64,000 nucleotides of DNA from Flavobacterium sp. (GTDB lineage Bacteria; Bacteroidota; Bacteroidia; Flavobacteriales; Flavobacteriaceae), in NCBI GenBank assembly GCA_023251135.1, contig JAHEZJ010000007.1, positions 1 through 64,000 on the forward strand, read 5' to 3'. Under the pieces are notes generated by a model. It searched no databases and had not been told where the DNA came from. It saw nothing but the letters and a program-made list of their open reading frames with translations. Shown here in pieces: positions 44,327 through 52,552 of the stretch (position 1 is the first letter of the stretch; every line of letters begins with the position of its first letter). The position numbers and the translations under genes were made by a program.

Positions 44327-46492
44327 TTAATTGAATTTAGCAGCTTCAATCAAACGAATAAATTCTGCTTTATATCCTTCGGCATCATTAGAAAGGCCTT
44401 GTCTGGCTAATTTCAAAATGGCATCCGGAGATTTATCTGAAATGAGTTTTGAATCTCTTAGTTTTAATCCGAACCAGGCTACCGAAGAACTGAATTTAAA
44501 ATCATCAGAAGCTTTTTCTAAAGCAACAGCTTTGTTTTCAATTACCTGCATCATTTCGATACTTTTGTTACCGTCCGGTTTTTTGTAACGGAATTTTATA
44601 GTCGCCAATTCATTGTTGTAGTTTGCTCCTGCTTCTTCTACTTTTGTATACTTCAAATCGTCCGCTTGCTGTGCTAAAAAGTCACTTTTCACTCCTGCAG
44701 GAATAATTTCATACAAAGCCGTAACCGTGTGGTTGCTCCCCAGTTCGCCCGCATCAATAGCATCGTTCTTAAAGTCTTCCGGACGTAATTTTCTGTTTTC
44801 GTATCCAATTAAGCGATAGGCTTGAACTTGTTTCGGATTGAATTCGATCTGAATTTTTACATCTTTGGCAATGGCAAACATAGAACCCTTGAATTCTTTT
44901 CCTAAAAAGCGATTGGCTTCCTGAATGTTATCGATATAGGCATAATTTCCATTTCCTTTATCGGCCAGCGTTTCCATTTTGCTGTCTTTGTAATTCCCCA
45001 TTCCGTAACCCAGGCAAGTAAGGAAAACACCGGTTTTTCTTTTGTCTTCAATTAGTTTTTCCATGTCAGAATTAGAAGTGTTTCCCACATTAAAATCTCC
45101 GTCGGTGGCCAGAATTACTCTGTTGTTTCCGTCTTTGATGAAATTTTCTGCTGCGATTTTATAAGCCAGTTCAATTCCGGCTCCTCCGGCAGTGCTTCCT
45201 CCGGCATTTAAGTTGTCGAGAGCGTCAGCAATTGTTTTTTTCTCGTCACCGGAAGTCGGAGGCAAAACCAGTCCGGCTGCACCGGCATACACCACAATGG
45301 CTACTTTGTCTTTTCGTCGTAACTCATTTACCAGTATTTTCAGGGATTGTTTTAGCAGAGGCAATTTATTCATATCGCTCATCGATCCCGAAACATCAAT
45401 CAGGAATACCAGATTGGAGGCAGGTAAATTCTCTGTTGGGATGTTTTTACCCTGTAAACCAATTTTGAGGACTTTGTTTTTTGTATTCCATGGAGAATCG
45501 CTCAGTTCGGTGTGAATAGAGAACGGATTTTGATCCTTTGGCTGTGGATAATTGTACTTAAAGAAATTGACCATTTCTTCTACACGAACAGCATCTTTGG
45601 GAACGGCCTGACCATTATTGATAAAACGTCTCACATTGGTGTACGAAGCATTGTCAACATCGATAGAAAATGTAGAAAGCGGTGCTGTTTTTGGGCTCTC
45701 AAAGGCATTTTCTACAAAAGTATCATAATCTTCCTGATTGGGCTCTACCGGTTGAGGAGTGGGGATTTTTTTCAGTTTGGCATTTAATTCTTTCTCCGTA
45801 AGGTTTTTGTAAAGGCCATTTTTGGTCTCAATTAATACGACCCCTTTCGAGGCTCTGCTTCCATAAATAGAAGTGGCAGCTGCATCTTTTAAGATTTTTA
45901 CCTCCTGCACATCATTGGGATTGATCTTTGAAAATTGCTGTGATCTTACCGGAACGCCGTCAATAATATACAAAGGTTCATCTTTAGAAGAAACAGATCC
46001 CGTTCCTCTTATTATAATGTTTTGATTGGGAGACGGCTGAATGTAATTTGAAGTGATTTGTGGTCCGGCAACTCTTCCCTGAAGCGTGGAAGTAATGGTT
46101 TTAGCCGCCTTTTTTTTGTCACTACGACTATAACTTGAGCTTTCATAATCGGCATTTGAAGTTCCGTAACCCACAACTACCACTTCACTCAAAGATAGAT
46201 TTTCGCCAATTAATTTGACATTAATAACATTTTGATCACCCACCGTTTTGGTTTGAGAGCTGAATCCGATATAGCTGAATACCAAAACATCGCCTTTTTG
46301 AGCCTTGATAGAATACTTTCCGTCAAAGTCGGTTTGTGCTGTGGTTTTGGTATTTTTAACCACCAAGGTTACGCCCGGAAGCGGAATATTGGTTTCGTCG
46401 GTAACGGTTCCTGTAATCGTTTTCTCCTGTGCCGATGCTACGAAACATATAAGCATAGATAGGGCTAATGAAATAAGTTTTACGTTTTTCAT
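44327..46492 (-). CDS. VWA protein with carboxypeptidase-like and TonB-plug domains
   Basis: A 721-residue secreted protein. A signal peptide (1-21) is followed by a carboxypeptidase-regulatory-like domain (about 24-95, ITGTVTDETNIPLPGVTLVV). A SusC/RagA-type plug follows (about 115-225, RGTGSVSSKDEPLYIIDGVPV then SIYGSRASKGVVLIETK). A YfbK-like VWA domain runs from about 360, with MIDAS DVSGSM, and the C-terminus resembles DUF3520. There is no TonB-dependent barrel. The plug parts are those that normally precede a 700-residue barrel, so this is a fusion of an outer-membrane-receptor N-terminus with a metal-dependent binding domain. It is the third gene of the sigma-factor series. Confidence 0.85.
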   Translation of the reverse strand: MKNVKLISLALSMLICFVASAQEKTITGTVTDETNIPLPGVTLVVKNTKTTAQTDFDGKYSIKAQKGDVLVFSYIGFSSQTKTVGDQNVINVKLIGENLSLSEVVVVGYGTSNADYESSSYSRSDKKKAAKTITSTLQGRVAGPQITSNYIQPSPNQNIIIRGTGSVSSKDEPLYIIDGVPVRSQQFSKINPNDVQEVKILKDAAATSIYGSRASKGVVLIETKNGLYKNLTEKELNAKLKKIPTPQPVEPNQEDYDTFVENAFESPKTAPLSTFSIDVDNASYTNVRRFINNGQAVPKDAVRVEEMVNFFKYNYPQPKDQNPFSIHTELSDSPWNTKNKVLKIGLQGKNIPTENLPASNLVFLIDVSGSMSDMNKLPLLKQSLKILVNELRRKDKVAIVVYAGAAGLVLPPTSGDEKKTIADALDNLNAGGSTAGGAGIELAYKIAAENFIKDGNNRVILATDGDFNVGNTSNSDMEKLIEDKRKTGVFLTCLGYGMGNYKDSKMETLADKGNGNYAYIDNIQEANRFLGKEFKGSMFAIAKDVKIQIEFNPKQVQAYRLIGYENRKLRPEDFKNDAIDAGELGSNHTVTALYEIIPAGVKSDFLAQQADDLKYTKVEEAGANYNNELATIKFRYKKPDGNKSIEMMQVIENKAVALEKASDDFKFSSSVAWFGLKLRDSKLISDKSPDAILKLARQGLSNDAEGYKAEFIRLIEAAKFN

Positions 46493-46584
46493 GGTAGTAA
46501 TTTTTAGATGAATAATCGGGTTGAGCGCGGTCAGAACTTAAAGCCCTGACCAGGATTTTTTGAAATTAAATTGAAGTTTTGCGG

Positions 46585-47544
46585 TTAGTCTTTTGCTGCA
46601 GGTTTTCCTTTTCGGGTCGTAATGATTACCACTCCCTTTTTTCCCTTTTCGCCATATTTTGAGGTGGCTTCAAGATCCTGAAGAACAGTAATTGTTTTGA
46701 TTTCCTGTTTGTTTAAAGGAGCATACGGACTGGTTGGGTTCTTGCCAAATAAATCATCTTCAGAATAATATATTCCGTCAATAATGTACAACGGGGCATC
46801 CAGTACAACAAGAGAATCTACATTTTCAGGCTGTAAATTCGGAAGCTCTGCCTGCATCATCTGATCCCTTTTGGCATCGTCCTTGTGCGAGATTGGATTT
46901 CCGTTCAAAACAATTAGAGGAGCACTTTTTTTGGCCATTGTTACCTGCTTTTCTGCATAAGCCATTTTAGCTGACTCTCGCTGCATCGATCCGGCGTAAC
47001 CATAATTATTAGGAACGGCTTTGTCTTTTGCAATACTGCTTTCCTCTTCTTTATTTTTATAAGATTCGGATTGTACAGCTACCGGAGCAGCAATTTGATC
47101 TGCAACAGCTGGTGGAGCGGCTTCCGTGATTACAGCATTGTTGGGAGCAGATTGTATTTCCTGTAACGCTACTTTTTGCTGTTGTTTGATTTGCTGGTCT
47201 AAAATTTTTACCGCTTCTGCTTTCGGAACTATTATAGAATCTGAAGAAACAATTGCGTTCTCTTGTTTCAAAGCCGGCTGCTCTGTTTCGTTAACTACAA
47301 CTTTTGGGGTTGCAAGAGGAGTTGTTTTATCTGATTTTAAAAATTGGGCTCCTAAAGAAATGAGTAATAAAAGAGAAGCTGCAATGGCAATTTTTTTCCA
47401 TAACGAAATGGTTTTTTTATCCTCTTTTTTGTCCAGTTTGTCTTCTAGGCGCGACCAGACTTTTTCCATTCCCGGGAAATCTTTAGTTTCCGAGTTCTGT
47501 GCGGCCTCTTTAAATTTATCGAATACTTTATCTTGATTGTCCAT
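46585..47544 (-). CDS. Anti-sigma-like membrane protein with plug-like C-terminus
   Basis: A 319-residue protein. The cytosolic N-terminus (about residues 1-44, MDNQDKVFDKFKEAAQNS, VWSRLEDKLDKKED) is followed by one membrane helix (about 46-66, WKKIAIAASLLLLISLGAQF) and a long Gln/Ala/Lys-rich periplasmic part. The C-terminal roughly 70 residues resemble the end of a SusC-type plug: DAPLYIIDGIYYSEDD and LEATSKYGEKGKKGVVIITTRKG. It starts 2 bases after the sigma-factor stop, so an anti-sigma role is inferred. A canonical zinc-containing anti-sigma domain is not visible. Confidence 0.75.
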   Translation of the reverse strand: MDNQDKVFDKFKEAAQNSETKDFPGMEKVWSRLEDKLDKKEDKKTISLWKKIAIAASLLLLISLGAQFLKSDKTTPLATPKVVVNETEQPALKQENAIVSSDSIIVPKAEAVKILDQQIKQQQKVALQEIQSAPNNAVITEAAPPAVADQIAAPVAVQSESYKNKEEESSIAKDKAVPNNYGYAGSMQRESAKMAYAEKQVTMAKKSAPLIVLNGNPISHKDDAKRDQMMQAELPNLQPENVDSLVVLDAPLYIIDGIYYSEDDLFGKNPTSPYAPLNKQEIKTITVLQDLEATSKYGEKGKKGVVIITTRKGKPAAKD

Positions 47545-47546
47545 GA

Positions 47547-48083
47547 CTATTTTGCTTTTTGGTAATACAATTTATTGACTAACTCCTTTAGTTTGGTTTT
47601 AGCGGCATTCAATTGTGATTTCGATGTGCCTTCAGAAATGTTCAGCATAGCGGCTATTTCTTTATGTCCGAAACCTTCAATAACAAAAAGGTTAAAAACC
47701 GTTTTACAGCCGTCCGGAATATGGTTTAGTAAATTGAGTAAATCTTCTTCTTCCAATGCGTTCACTTCCTCGGTAAAAGGTTGCGAAAGCAGTTTGACAT
47801 CATCAAGGTACATATTGAAATTGGTGTTTTTCTTGATGGTTGCCAGACAATGGTTGACGGTAATTTTTCGCGCCCAGGCCTCAAAAGCCATAACTTCTTT
47901 AAGTTGCTCCAGCTTTGTAAATATGGTATAGAAAGCGTCAGCCATAGCTTCTTCTATTTCTTCTTCCTTCTTAAGGTATCGTTTGCAAACGCGATACAGT
48001 TTTGGAGCCATGTGCTCATACACCTGACGCTGGGCGTCACGATGCATTTTTTTGCAGTTGGAAATGAGAGTTTCGTTTATCAC
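47547..48083 (-). CDS. ECF-type RNA polymerase sigma factor
   Basis: A 178-residue sigma-70-family factor. Region 2 is about residues 10-75 (YRVCKRYLKKEEEIEEAMADAFYTIFTKLEQL, AFEAWARKITVNHCLATIKK). Region 4 is about 120-172 (TVFNLFVIEGFGHKEIAAMLNISEGTSKSQLNAAKTKLKELV). It leads the minus-strand series sigma factor, anti-sigma-like protein, VWA protein, small plug protein. Autoregulation is likely, but no clear promoter repeat was found. Confidence 0.9.
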   Translation of the reverse strand: MINETLISNCKKMHRDAQRQVYEHMAPKLYRVCKRYLKKEEEIEEAMADAFYTIFTKLEQLKEVMAFEAWARKITVNHCLATIKKNTNFNMYLDDVKLLSQPFTEEVNALEEEDLLNLLNHIPDGCKTVFNLFVIEGFGHKEIAAMLNISEGTSKSQLNAAKTKLKELVNKLYYQKAK

Positions 48084-48231
48084 AATTGTTGTCTTTATAC
48101 TAAAGAGGGCTTAAAAGATAAAAAGGTTGGGAGAGAAATGAAAAAAAGTTCAAAAAAGGCATTTATTTTTTTAATGTTTATTCGGTAGAGGGGGACTAAC
48201 ACATCTAAAGTACAATAAATTATCCACAAAG

Positions 48232-48306
48232 TTGTCATTCCGAGGAACGAGGAATCTTCGTAAAAAAGAATTCCGCAGCGACATCATGTGTTTCGCTGCG
48301 GAATTC
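48232..48306. repeat. Dispersed TGTCATTCCGAGGAACGAGG repeat with a 14-bp palindromic hairpin
   Basis: GAATTCCGCAGCGA (48268-48281) pairs exactly with TCGCTGCGGAATTC (48293-48306). The preceding TGTCATTCCGAGGAACGAGG is related to the elements at 41450 and 44255. It lies between the prolyl oligopeptidase and sigma-factor genes. Confidence 0.65.
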
Positions 48307-48359
48307 GTTGGTAGAGGCTTTAAATATAAAAAGCTATTTCTTATCGGAAATATTGGGAA

Positions 48360-50513
48360 TTATTTAATTTGAAATTTTGAATTACCAACCTGCCACAATG
48401 CAAAAGCAAACATATCGGCAGCATCACCGTAGGTAATATTTAAATCGTTGGAGAAATGTCCGTTGGCATAATTGACATGCAATAAGATTGGTTTGTCCGA
48501 TCCATTGTCATTTTGTAAGACAGCGGCAAATTTTCCCGGTTCCCAAGGAGAAACTCTTGGGTCATTGATTCCGGTACGCAATAATATTGCAGGATATTTT
48601 TCTCCTTTTCTAACTTTGCTCTGAGCATCCATTTCTAAGATATGTTTAACATCTTCTTCCTTTTTTAAAGAACCGATTTCAGGTATCTGATTAGGACCAT
48701 TTGGGGTTGTTTCCATTCGTATGGCATTTGTGCAGCCAACCTCGATAAGCGCCACTCCAAAAAGATCAGGACGTTCTGTAACGGCTCTTCCAATCAATAT
48801 GCCACCCATACTAACCCCGTTCCCGATAAGTTTATCAGCAGACGTGTATTTTTCTTTGATCAGGTATTCTGAACAGGCAATAAAATCTTTCCAGGTGTTT
48901 GGTTTTGTTGCTTTCATCCCACCTTTATGCCACTCATTACCTTTTTCACCACCACCTCGTACATGTGCGATGGCAATTATTGTGTTTTGTTCTAGCAATG
49001 CCATTAAGGAAGGGCCGATAAAGCGTGGAGTTCTGCTGATCCCATATGCACCATAACCCGAAATGTAACAAGGTGTAGAGCCATCCATTTTTATGTTTTT
49101 AGGATATATAAGAGATAGCGGAACCATTACACCATCATGACTTGGTACCTCGATTTCTTTTACGGTATAGAGCTGCGAATAGTCAGGATAGGCTTTACTG
49201 GATATAAATTGTTCAGCTTTAGTTAATTTTTCCGATACAGCATTATAATCATAATCTGCGGCAGGAGTAATCCAGCCAATATTGGTGAAGCTCATATTGT
49301 CATTCTCACGAGGGGATAGCGCAGAGCCACCATTAGAGCCTTTTGGTAAAGGAATCATTTTGGTTTGCAATGTTTTTGCGTTAATTTGGTATTTGTCCTG
49401 ATTGATTCCGTCACTCAATGAATAATAAATAAAATTTTTAGATTGCTGCATTCTGCGAAGCACTTTGCTCGTTTCAGGAACCACAATTGTCGCTTTACTA
49501 AAATCAGGATTTTTGATGTCTATAAAACCTATTTTGTAATTTGGGGCATTTTTATGAGACAGGAAAAAAACTTTATCACCAATTATAAGACTGGTAATTA
49601 CTTCATCTTCAAATTTAATTAGTGGTTTCCAGTTTATTTTGGCCTTATTTATCTCTGAGAATGGGGCATAAAACGACAGTTCTTCATTTTTTGTAGATCC
49701 TATACGAAGTATGACATAGGAATAATCGTCAGAGAAGGATGTTTCCGGAAACTGTTCCGAAAGAAGATTCAAATTAGGATTATTGTTTTTTGATGCCAGA
49801 ATTTTGTCCGTTTCCGGATTGGTGCCAATAACATGAATCAAGGCTTTCATGTTTTTTAAGAATTCGTCGCTATTGCTATCACCACTGCTCATTTTTGTAT
49901 AGGTTATAGCTTTGCTGTCCGGCGTAAATTCAAAATTAAATTCGCTCCAAACCGGGGTCAGTTTATCGGCAAGAAATGTTTTTGATTCGAGATCCATGAT
50001 ACGGAGTTCACAAACTTCGGAACCATTTTCGGCCAAAGTAATGGCTAATTTCTTTCTGTCAGGACTTATAACATATGCTGTAATTGTCGCTCCTTTTTTG
50101 AAGGTTTCGGGATCCAGCAATAAAATTTCGGCTCCATTGATTCCTTTTCTAAAGTACAATTTATCAATGCCTTCTTCCTTTTTGTTTTTGGTATAATAAT
50201 AATTTTCGCCTAATTGCTTGACTTCTCCATAGCTGTCTCCGCCTAAAGACTGAATTTCTTTCATTCTGTTAAAAAGAGCATCACGTCCGGGAATCTTTTT
50301 AATAACAGTATTGGTGTAATCCCCCTGATCTTTGAACCATTTTTGAACCTCAGGATTCTTCATGTCTTCAAGCCAGCGGTATGAATCAGTTAGCTTAGTG
50401 CCAAAATAATCATCCACTACGGGATGCTCGGGAGTCGCCGGATATTGGTATTGTGCCTGTGTAATTTGACTTGTAACAAAAATTAGAAGAGCTAAAGTGG
50501 TTTTCCGGATCAT
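48360..50513 (-). CDS. Prolyl oligopeptidase family (S9A) peptidase, secreted
   Basis: A 717-residue serine peptidase cleaving after proline in peptides. A signal peptide (about residues 1-20, ending ITQAQ) and the N-terminal motif YRWLEDMKNPEVQKWFKDQ are typical. A seven-bladed propeller spans about 80-430. The hydrolase domain has the nucleophile in IGNGVSMGGILIG, the Asp in RTGINDPRVSPWEPGKF and the His in NYANGHFSNDLN. It starts a few bases after an unknown propeller-like gene on the minus strand. Confidence 0.9.
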   Translation of the reverse strand: MIRKTTLALLIFVTSQITQAQYQYPATPEHPVVDDYFGTKLTDSYRWLEDMKNPEVQKWFKDQGDYTNTVIKKIPGRDALFNRMKEIQSLGGDSYGEVKQLGENYYYTKNKKEEGIDKLYFRKGINGAEILLLDPETFKKGATITAYVISPDRKKLAITLAENGSEVCELRIMDLESKTFLADKLTPVWSEFNFEFTPDSKAITYTKMSSGDSNSDEFLKNMKALIHVIGTNPETDKILASKNNNPNLNLLSEQFPETSFSDDYSYVILRIGSTKNEELSFYAPFSEINKAKINWKPLIKFEDEVITSLIIGDKVFFLSHKNAPNYKIGFIDIKNPDFSKATIVVPETSKVLRRMQQSKNFIYYSLSDGINQDKYQINAKTLQTKMIPLPKGSNGGSALSPRENDNMSFTNIGWITPAADYDYNAVSEKLTKAEQFISSKAYPDYSQLYTVKEIEVPSHDGVMVPLSLIYPKNIKMDGSTPCYISGYGAYGISRTPRFIGPSLMALLEQNTIIAIAHVRGGGEKGNEWHKGGMKATKPNTWKDFIACSEYLIKEKYTSADKLIGNGVSMGGILIGRAVTERPDLFGVALIEVGCTNAIRMETTPNGPNQIPEIGSLKKEEDVKHILEMDAQSKVRKGEKYPAILLRTGINDPRVSPWEPGKFAAVLQNDNGSDKPILLHVNYANGHFSNDLNITYGDAADMFAFALWQVGNSKFQIK

Positions 50514-50527
50514 TTTTTTATGGTAGT

Positions 50528-51367
50528 TTATAGTTTGTTTGGTAAAGTTAATTTATAAATCTTCGTTTCGAGAACTTCTGTGTCATTATCCTCACAAAGT
50601 AAAAACTCGATGGTACTATTTGACTTTTGGTAGAATGTCAGACCTTCGAATTTATTGGTTGAGGTGATTTTTTGAGTGAAATCGATTTTCATAGTTTTAA
50701 GGTCGATTCTTCCTATGAAACTTCCGAGAATCGCACCGTCGTCATAGGTCGATTTGGTGTCTTCTGCGGTGGAAAGAAAATAGATTTTGTCTTCCACCAG
50801 TATAGCATCAGTAAAACTAGAGCGAACGCCTTTTATTTTTGGAAGCTTATAATTGGTTGCAACCAGCGCAAATTCTTCTCCCAGACTTTTGGCGTGAATC
50901 GTAAAAATGGTGTTTTTGTTAGAGATTCCGTTACCGCGATTGAACAGGTACCAGTTCTCACCATCGAAAATAGCACCTTCGAGATTAAAGTCTTCCGGTT
51001 TTATGTCGCCAAAACTCTGCATTAATGCGTATAAATCAACCAGATTGTTTTTCTGTAAAATGGTTTTGTTTTTAAGATCGAATGCAATCATTTTGTTTCG
51101 GTTTTCGGTAGATCCGGAACCAAAAACATAAAGGGTATCGTTATGATGCGTCAAAGACTCAAAATCGGGTTTGAGATTTTTGGCAATATTTTGTGTTGGA
51201 TTGTCAATTAACGGATGCTGGTTCAATTGCTGATCCTGCATATGGTATTCGTATAAAAAACCGCTGTTATCGCCAATAATATAAAGTGAATTGTTGTTGA
51301 AAAATAATCCTGATGCCGACCCGATTCCGATGATTTGAAATAATATTTCTAAGGTGAATTTTTCCAT
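50528..51367 (-). CDS. Propeller-like protein of unknown function
   Basis: A 279-residue protein with no clear signal peptide. It has repeating beta-sheet segments typical of a propeller (SGLFFNNNSLYIIGDNSGFLYEY, LTHHNDTLYVFGSGSTENRNKMIAFDL, FSKFEGLTFY-like parts). It may be a DUF6929-type protein, but I could not confirm that. Its stop lies 14 bases before the prolyl oligopeptidase, so they may share a transcript. Confidence 0.6.
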   Translation of the reverse strand: MEKFTLEILFQIIGIGSASGLFFNNNSLYIIGDNSGFLYEYHMQDQQLNQHPLIDNPTQNIAKNLKPDFESLTHHNDTLYVFGSGSTENRNKMIAFDLKNKTILQKNNLVDLYALMQSFGDIKPEDFNLEGAIFDGENWYLFNRGNGISNKNTIFTIHAKSLGEEFALVATNYKLPKIKGVRSSFTDAILVEDKIYFLSTAEDTKSTYDDGAILGSFIGRIDLKTMKIDFTQKITSTNKFEGLTFYQKSNSTIEFLLCEDNDTEVLETKIYKLTLPNKL

Positions 51368-51475
51368 GAATGTTGTTTTGTAAATAAAATTGCTGACTCC
51401 GAAAGTATTACAAGGAACAGCAGGAATATGCTTTGTAAAAATAGTATATTTACTATTACGAAAAAACTCATAAAT

Positions 51476-52357
51476 ATGAAATCAATAGATCCAAATGATT
51501 TTAAAGTCACAGATAAAATAAAATTGTCAAAGATTCCTACTTTGCTCGATCTTGATGCAGACAGTGAGGAGAAAGAAGCAAAACTCGATAAAGTTCAGGC
51601 TAAATTGAGTAAACAACAGGATGCCATGTATGCGCATAACCGGTACGGTGTTTTGATTTGTTTGCAGGGAATGGATACTTCCGGAAAGGACAGTCTGATC
51701 AGGGAGGTTTTTAAAGAGTTCAATCCGCGTGGCGTGGTGGTGCATAGTTTTAAAACGCCTACTTCGGCAGAGTTGGAACACGATTATTTGTGGAGACATT
51801 ATATGGCTTTACCCGAAAAAGGGAAATATGCGATTTTTAACCGTACCCATTATGAGAATATTTTGGTTACCCGTGTGCATCCTGAGTTTATACTGAATGA
51901 AAATTTACCCGGAATTGAAACGGTACAAGATATTCCGAAGGATTTTTGGAAAGACAGAATTGAACAAATCAATAATTTTGAAAAGCATATCACGCAAAAC
52001 GGAACTATTGTACTGAAGTTTTATCTCCATTTGAGTAAAGAGGAACAACGTAAACGTTTACTGCGAAGACTGGAAGAAGAAAAACACAATTGGAAATTCT
52101 CGCCGGGTGATTTAAAAGAACGTGCACATTGGGAGGAATATCAGCATTATTATGAAGAAGCGATAAACAAAACTTCGACAAAAAATGCTCCGTGGTACGT
52201 AATTCCGGCCGATGATAAAGAAATGGCACGATACATTGTCGCCAAAACCATTTGGGAAGAAATGCAGAAGCATACCGACATTAAAGAGCCTGAGTTACCG
52301 GAGAGTATAAAGGTTAATATTAAAATGTATAAAGAGCAATTAGAAAACGAGTCTTAA
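51476..52357 (+). CDS. Polyphosphate kinase 2 family protein
   Basis: A 293-residue PPK2-type phosphotransferase moving phosphate between polyphosphate and nucleotides. The start at 51476 (MKSIDPNDFKVTDKI) is preferred over 51428. Walker A is GMDTSGKDSLIREV (about residues 62-75). FNPRGVVVHSFKTPTSAELEHDYLWRHY and FNRTHYENILVTRVHPE are conserved. The lid RLLRRLEEEKHNWKFSPGDLKERAHW is normal. The FNRTHYE form suggests the class acting on mono- and diphosphates. It is followed by a PhoX-like gene. Confidence 0.88.
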   Translation: MKSIDPNDFKVTDKIKLSKIPTLLDLDADSEEKEAKLDKVQAKLSKQQDAMYAHNRYGVLICLQGMDTSGKDSLIREVFKEFNPRGVVVHSFKTPTSAELEHDYLWRHYMALPEKGKYAIFNRTHYENILVTRVHPEFILNENLPGIETVQDIPKDFWKDRIEQINNFEKHITQNGTIVLKFYLHLSKEEQRKRLLRRLEEEKHNWKFSPGDLKERAHWEEYQHYYEEAINKTSTKNAPWYVIPADDKEMARYIVAKTIWEEMQKHTDIKEPELPESIKVNIKMYKEQLENES

Positions 52358-52552
52358 AATAAGGCTCTTTTTTTTGCGCTAATGTTACTGTAAGTTTATG
52401 AGTGTTTTGTAGTACTAAATTAATGTTAACATTTTTTTGCATTATAACATTTTTTCAATGAACTGTTGTTTTTTTGATAATATCTAAATCATTTTAAGTT
52501 AAAGAGCAGGAGGTTACTTTGTAAAAAAAATAGAAACCAACTTTTTAACTAC

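Noticed and set aside
44327..46492. TonB-dependent receptor
   Set aside because: It has the plug-like N-terminal part, but the C-terminus is VWA rather than a barrel.
47126..47536. Plus-strand 136-residue frame antisense to the anti-sigma-like gene
   Set aside because: It is a shadow of a real gene with biased composition and no family resemblance.
48220..48228. TTATCCACA, a perfect DnaA box
   Set aside because: It is a single box in a repeat-filled gap and is not part of a cluster, so it is not evidence for an origin.
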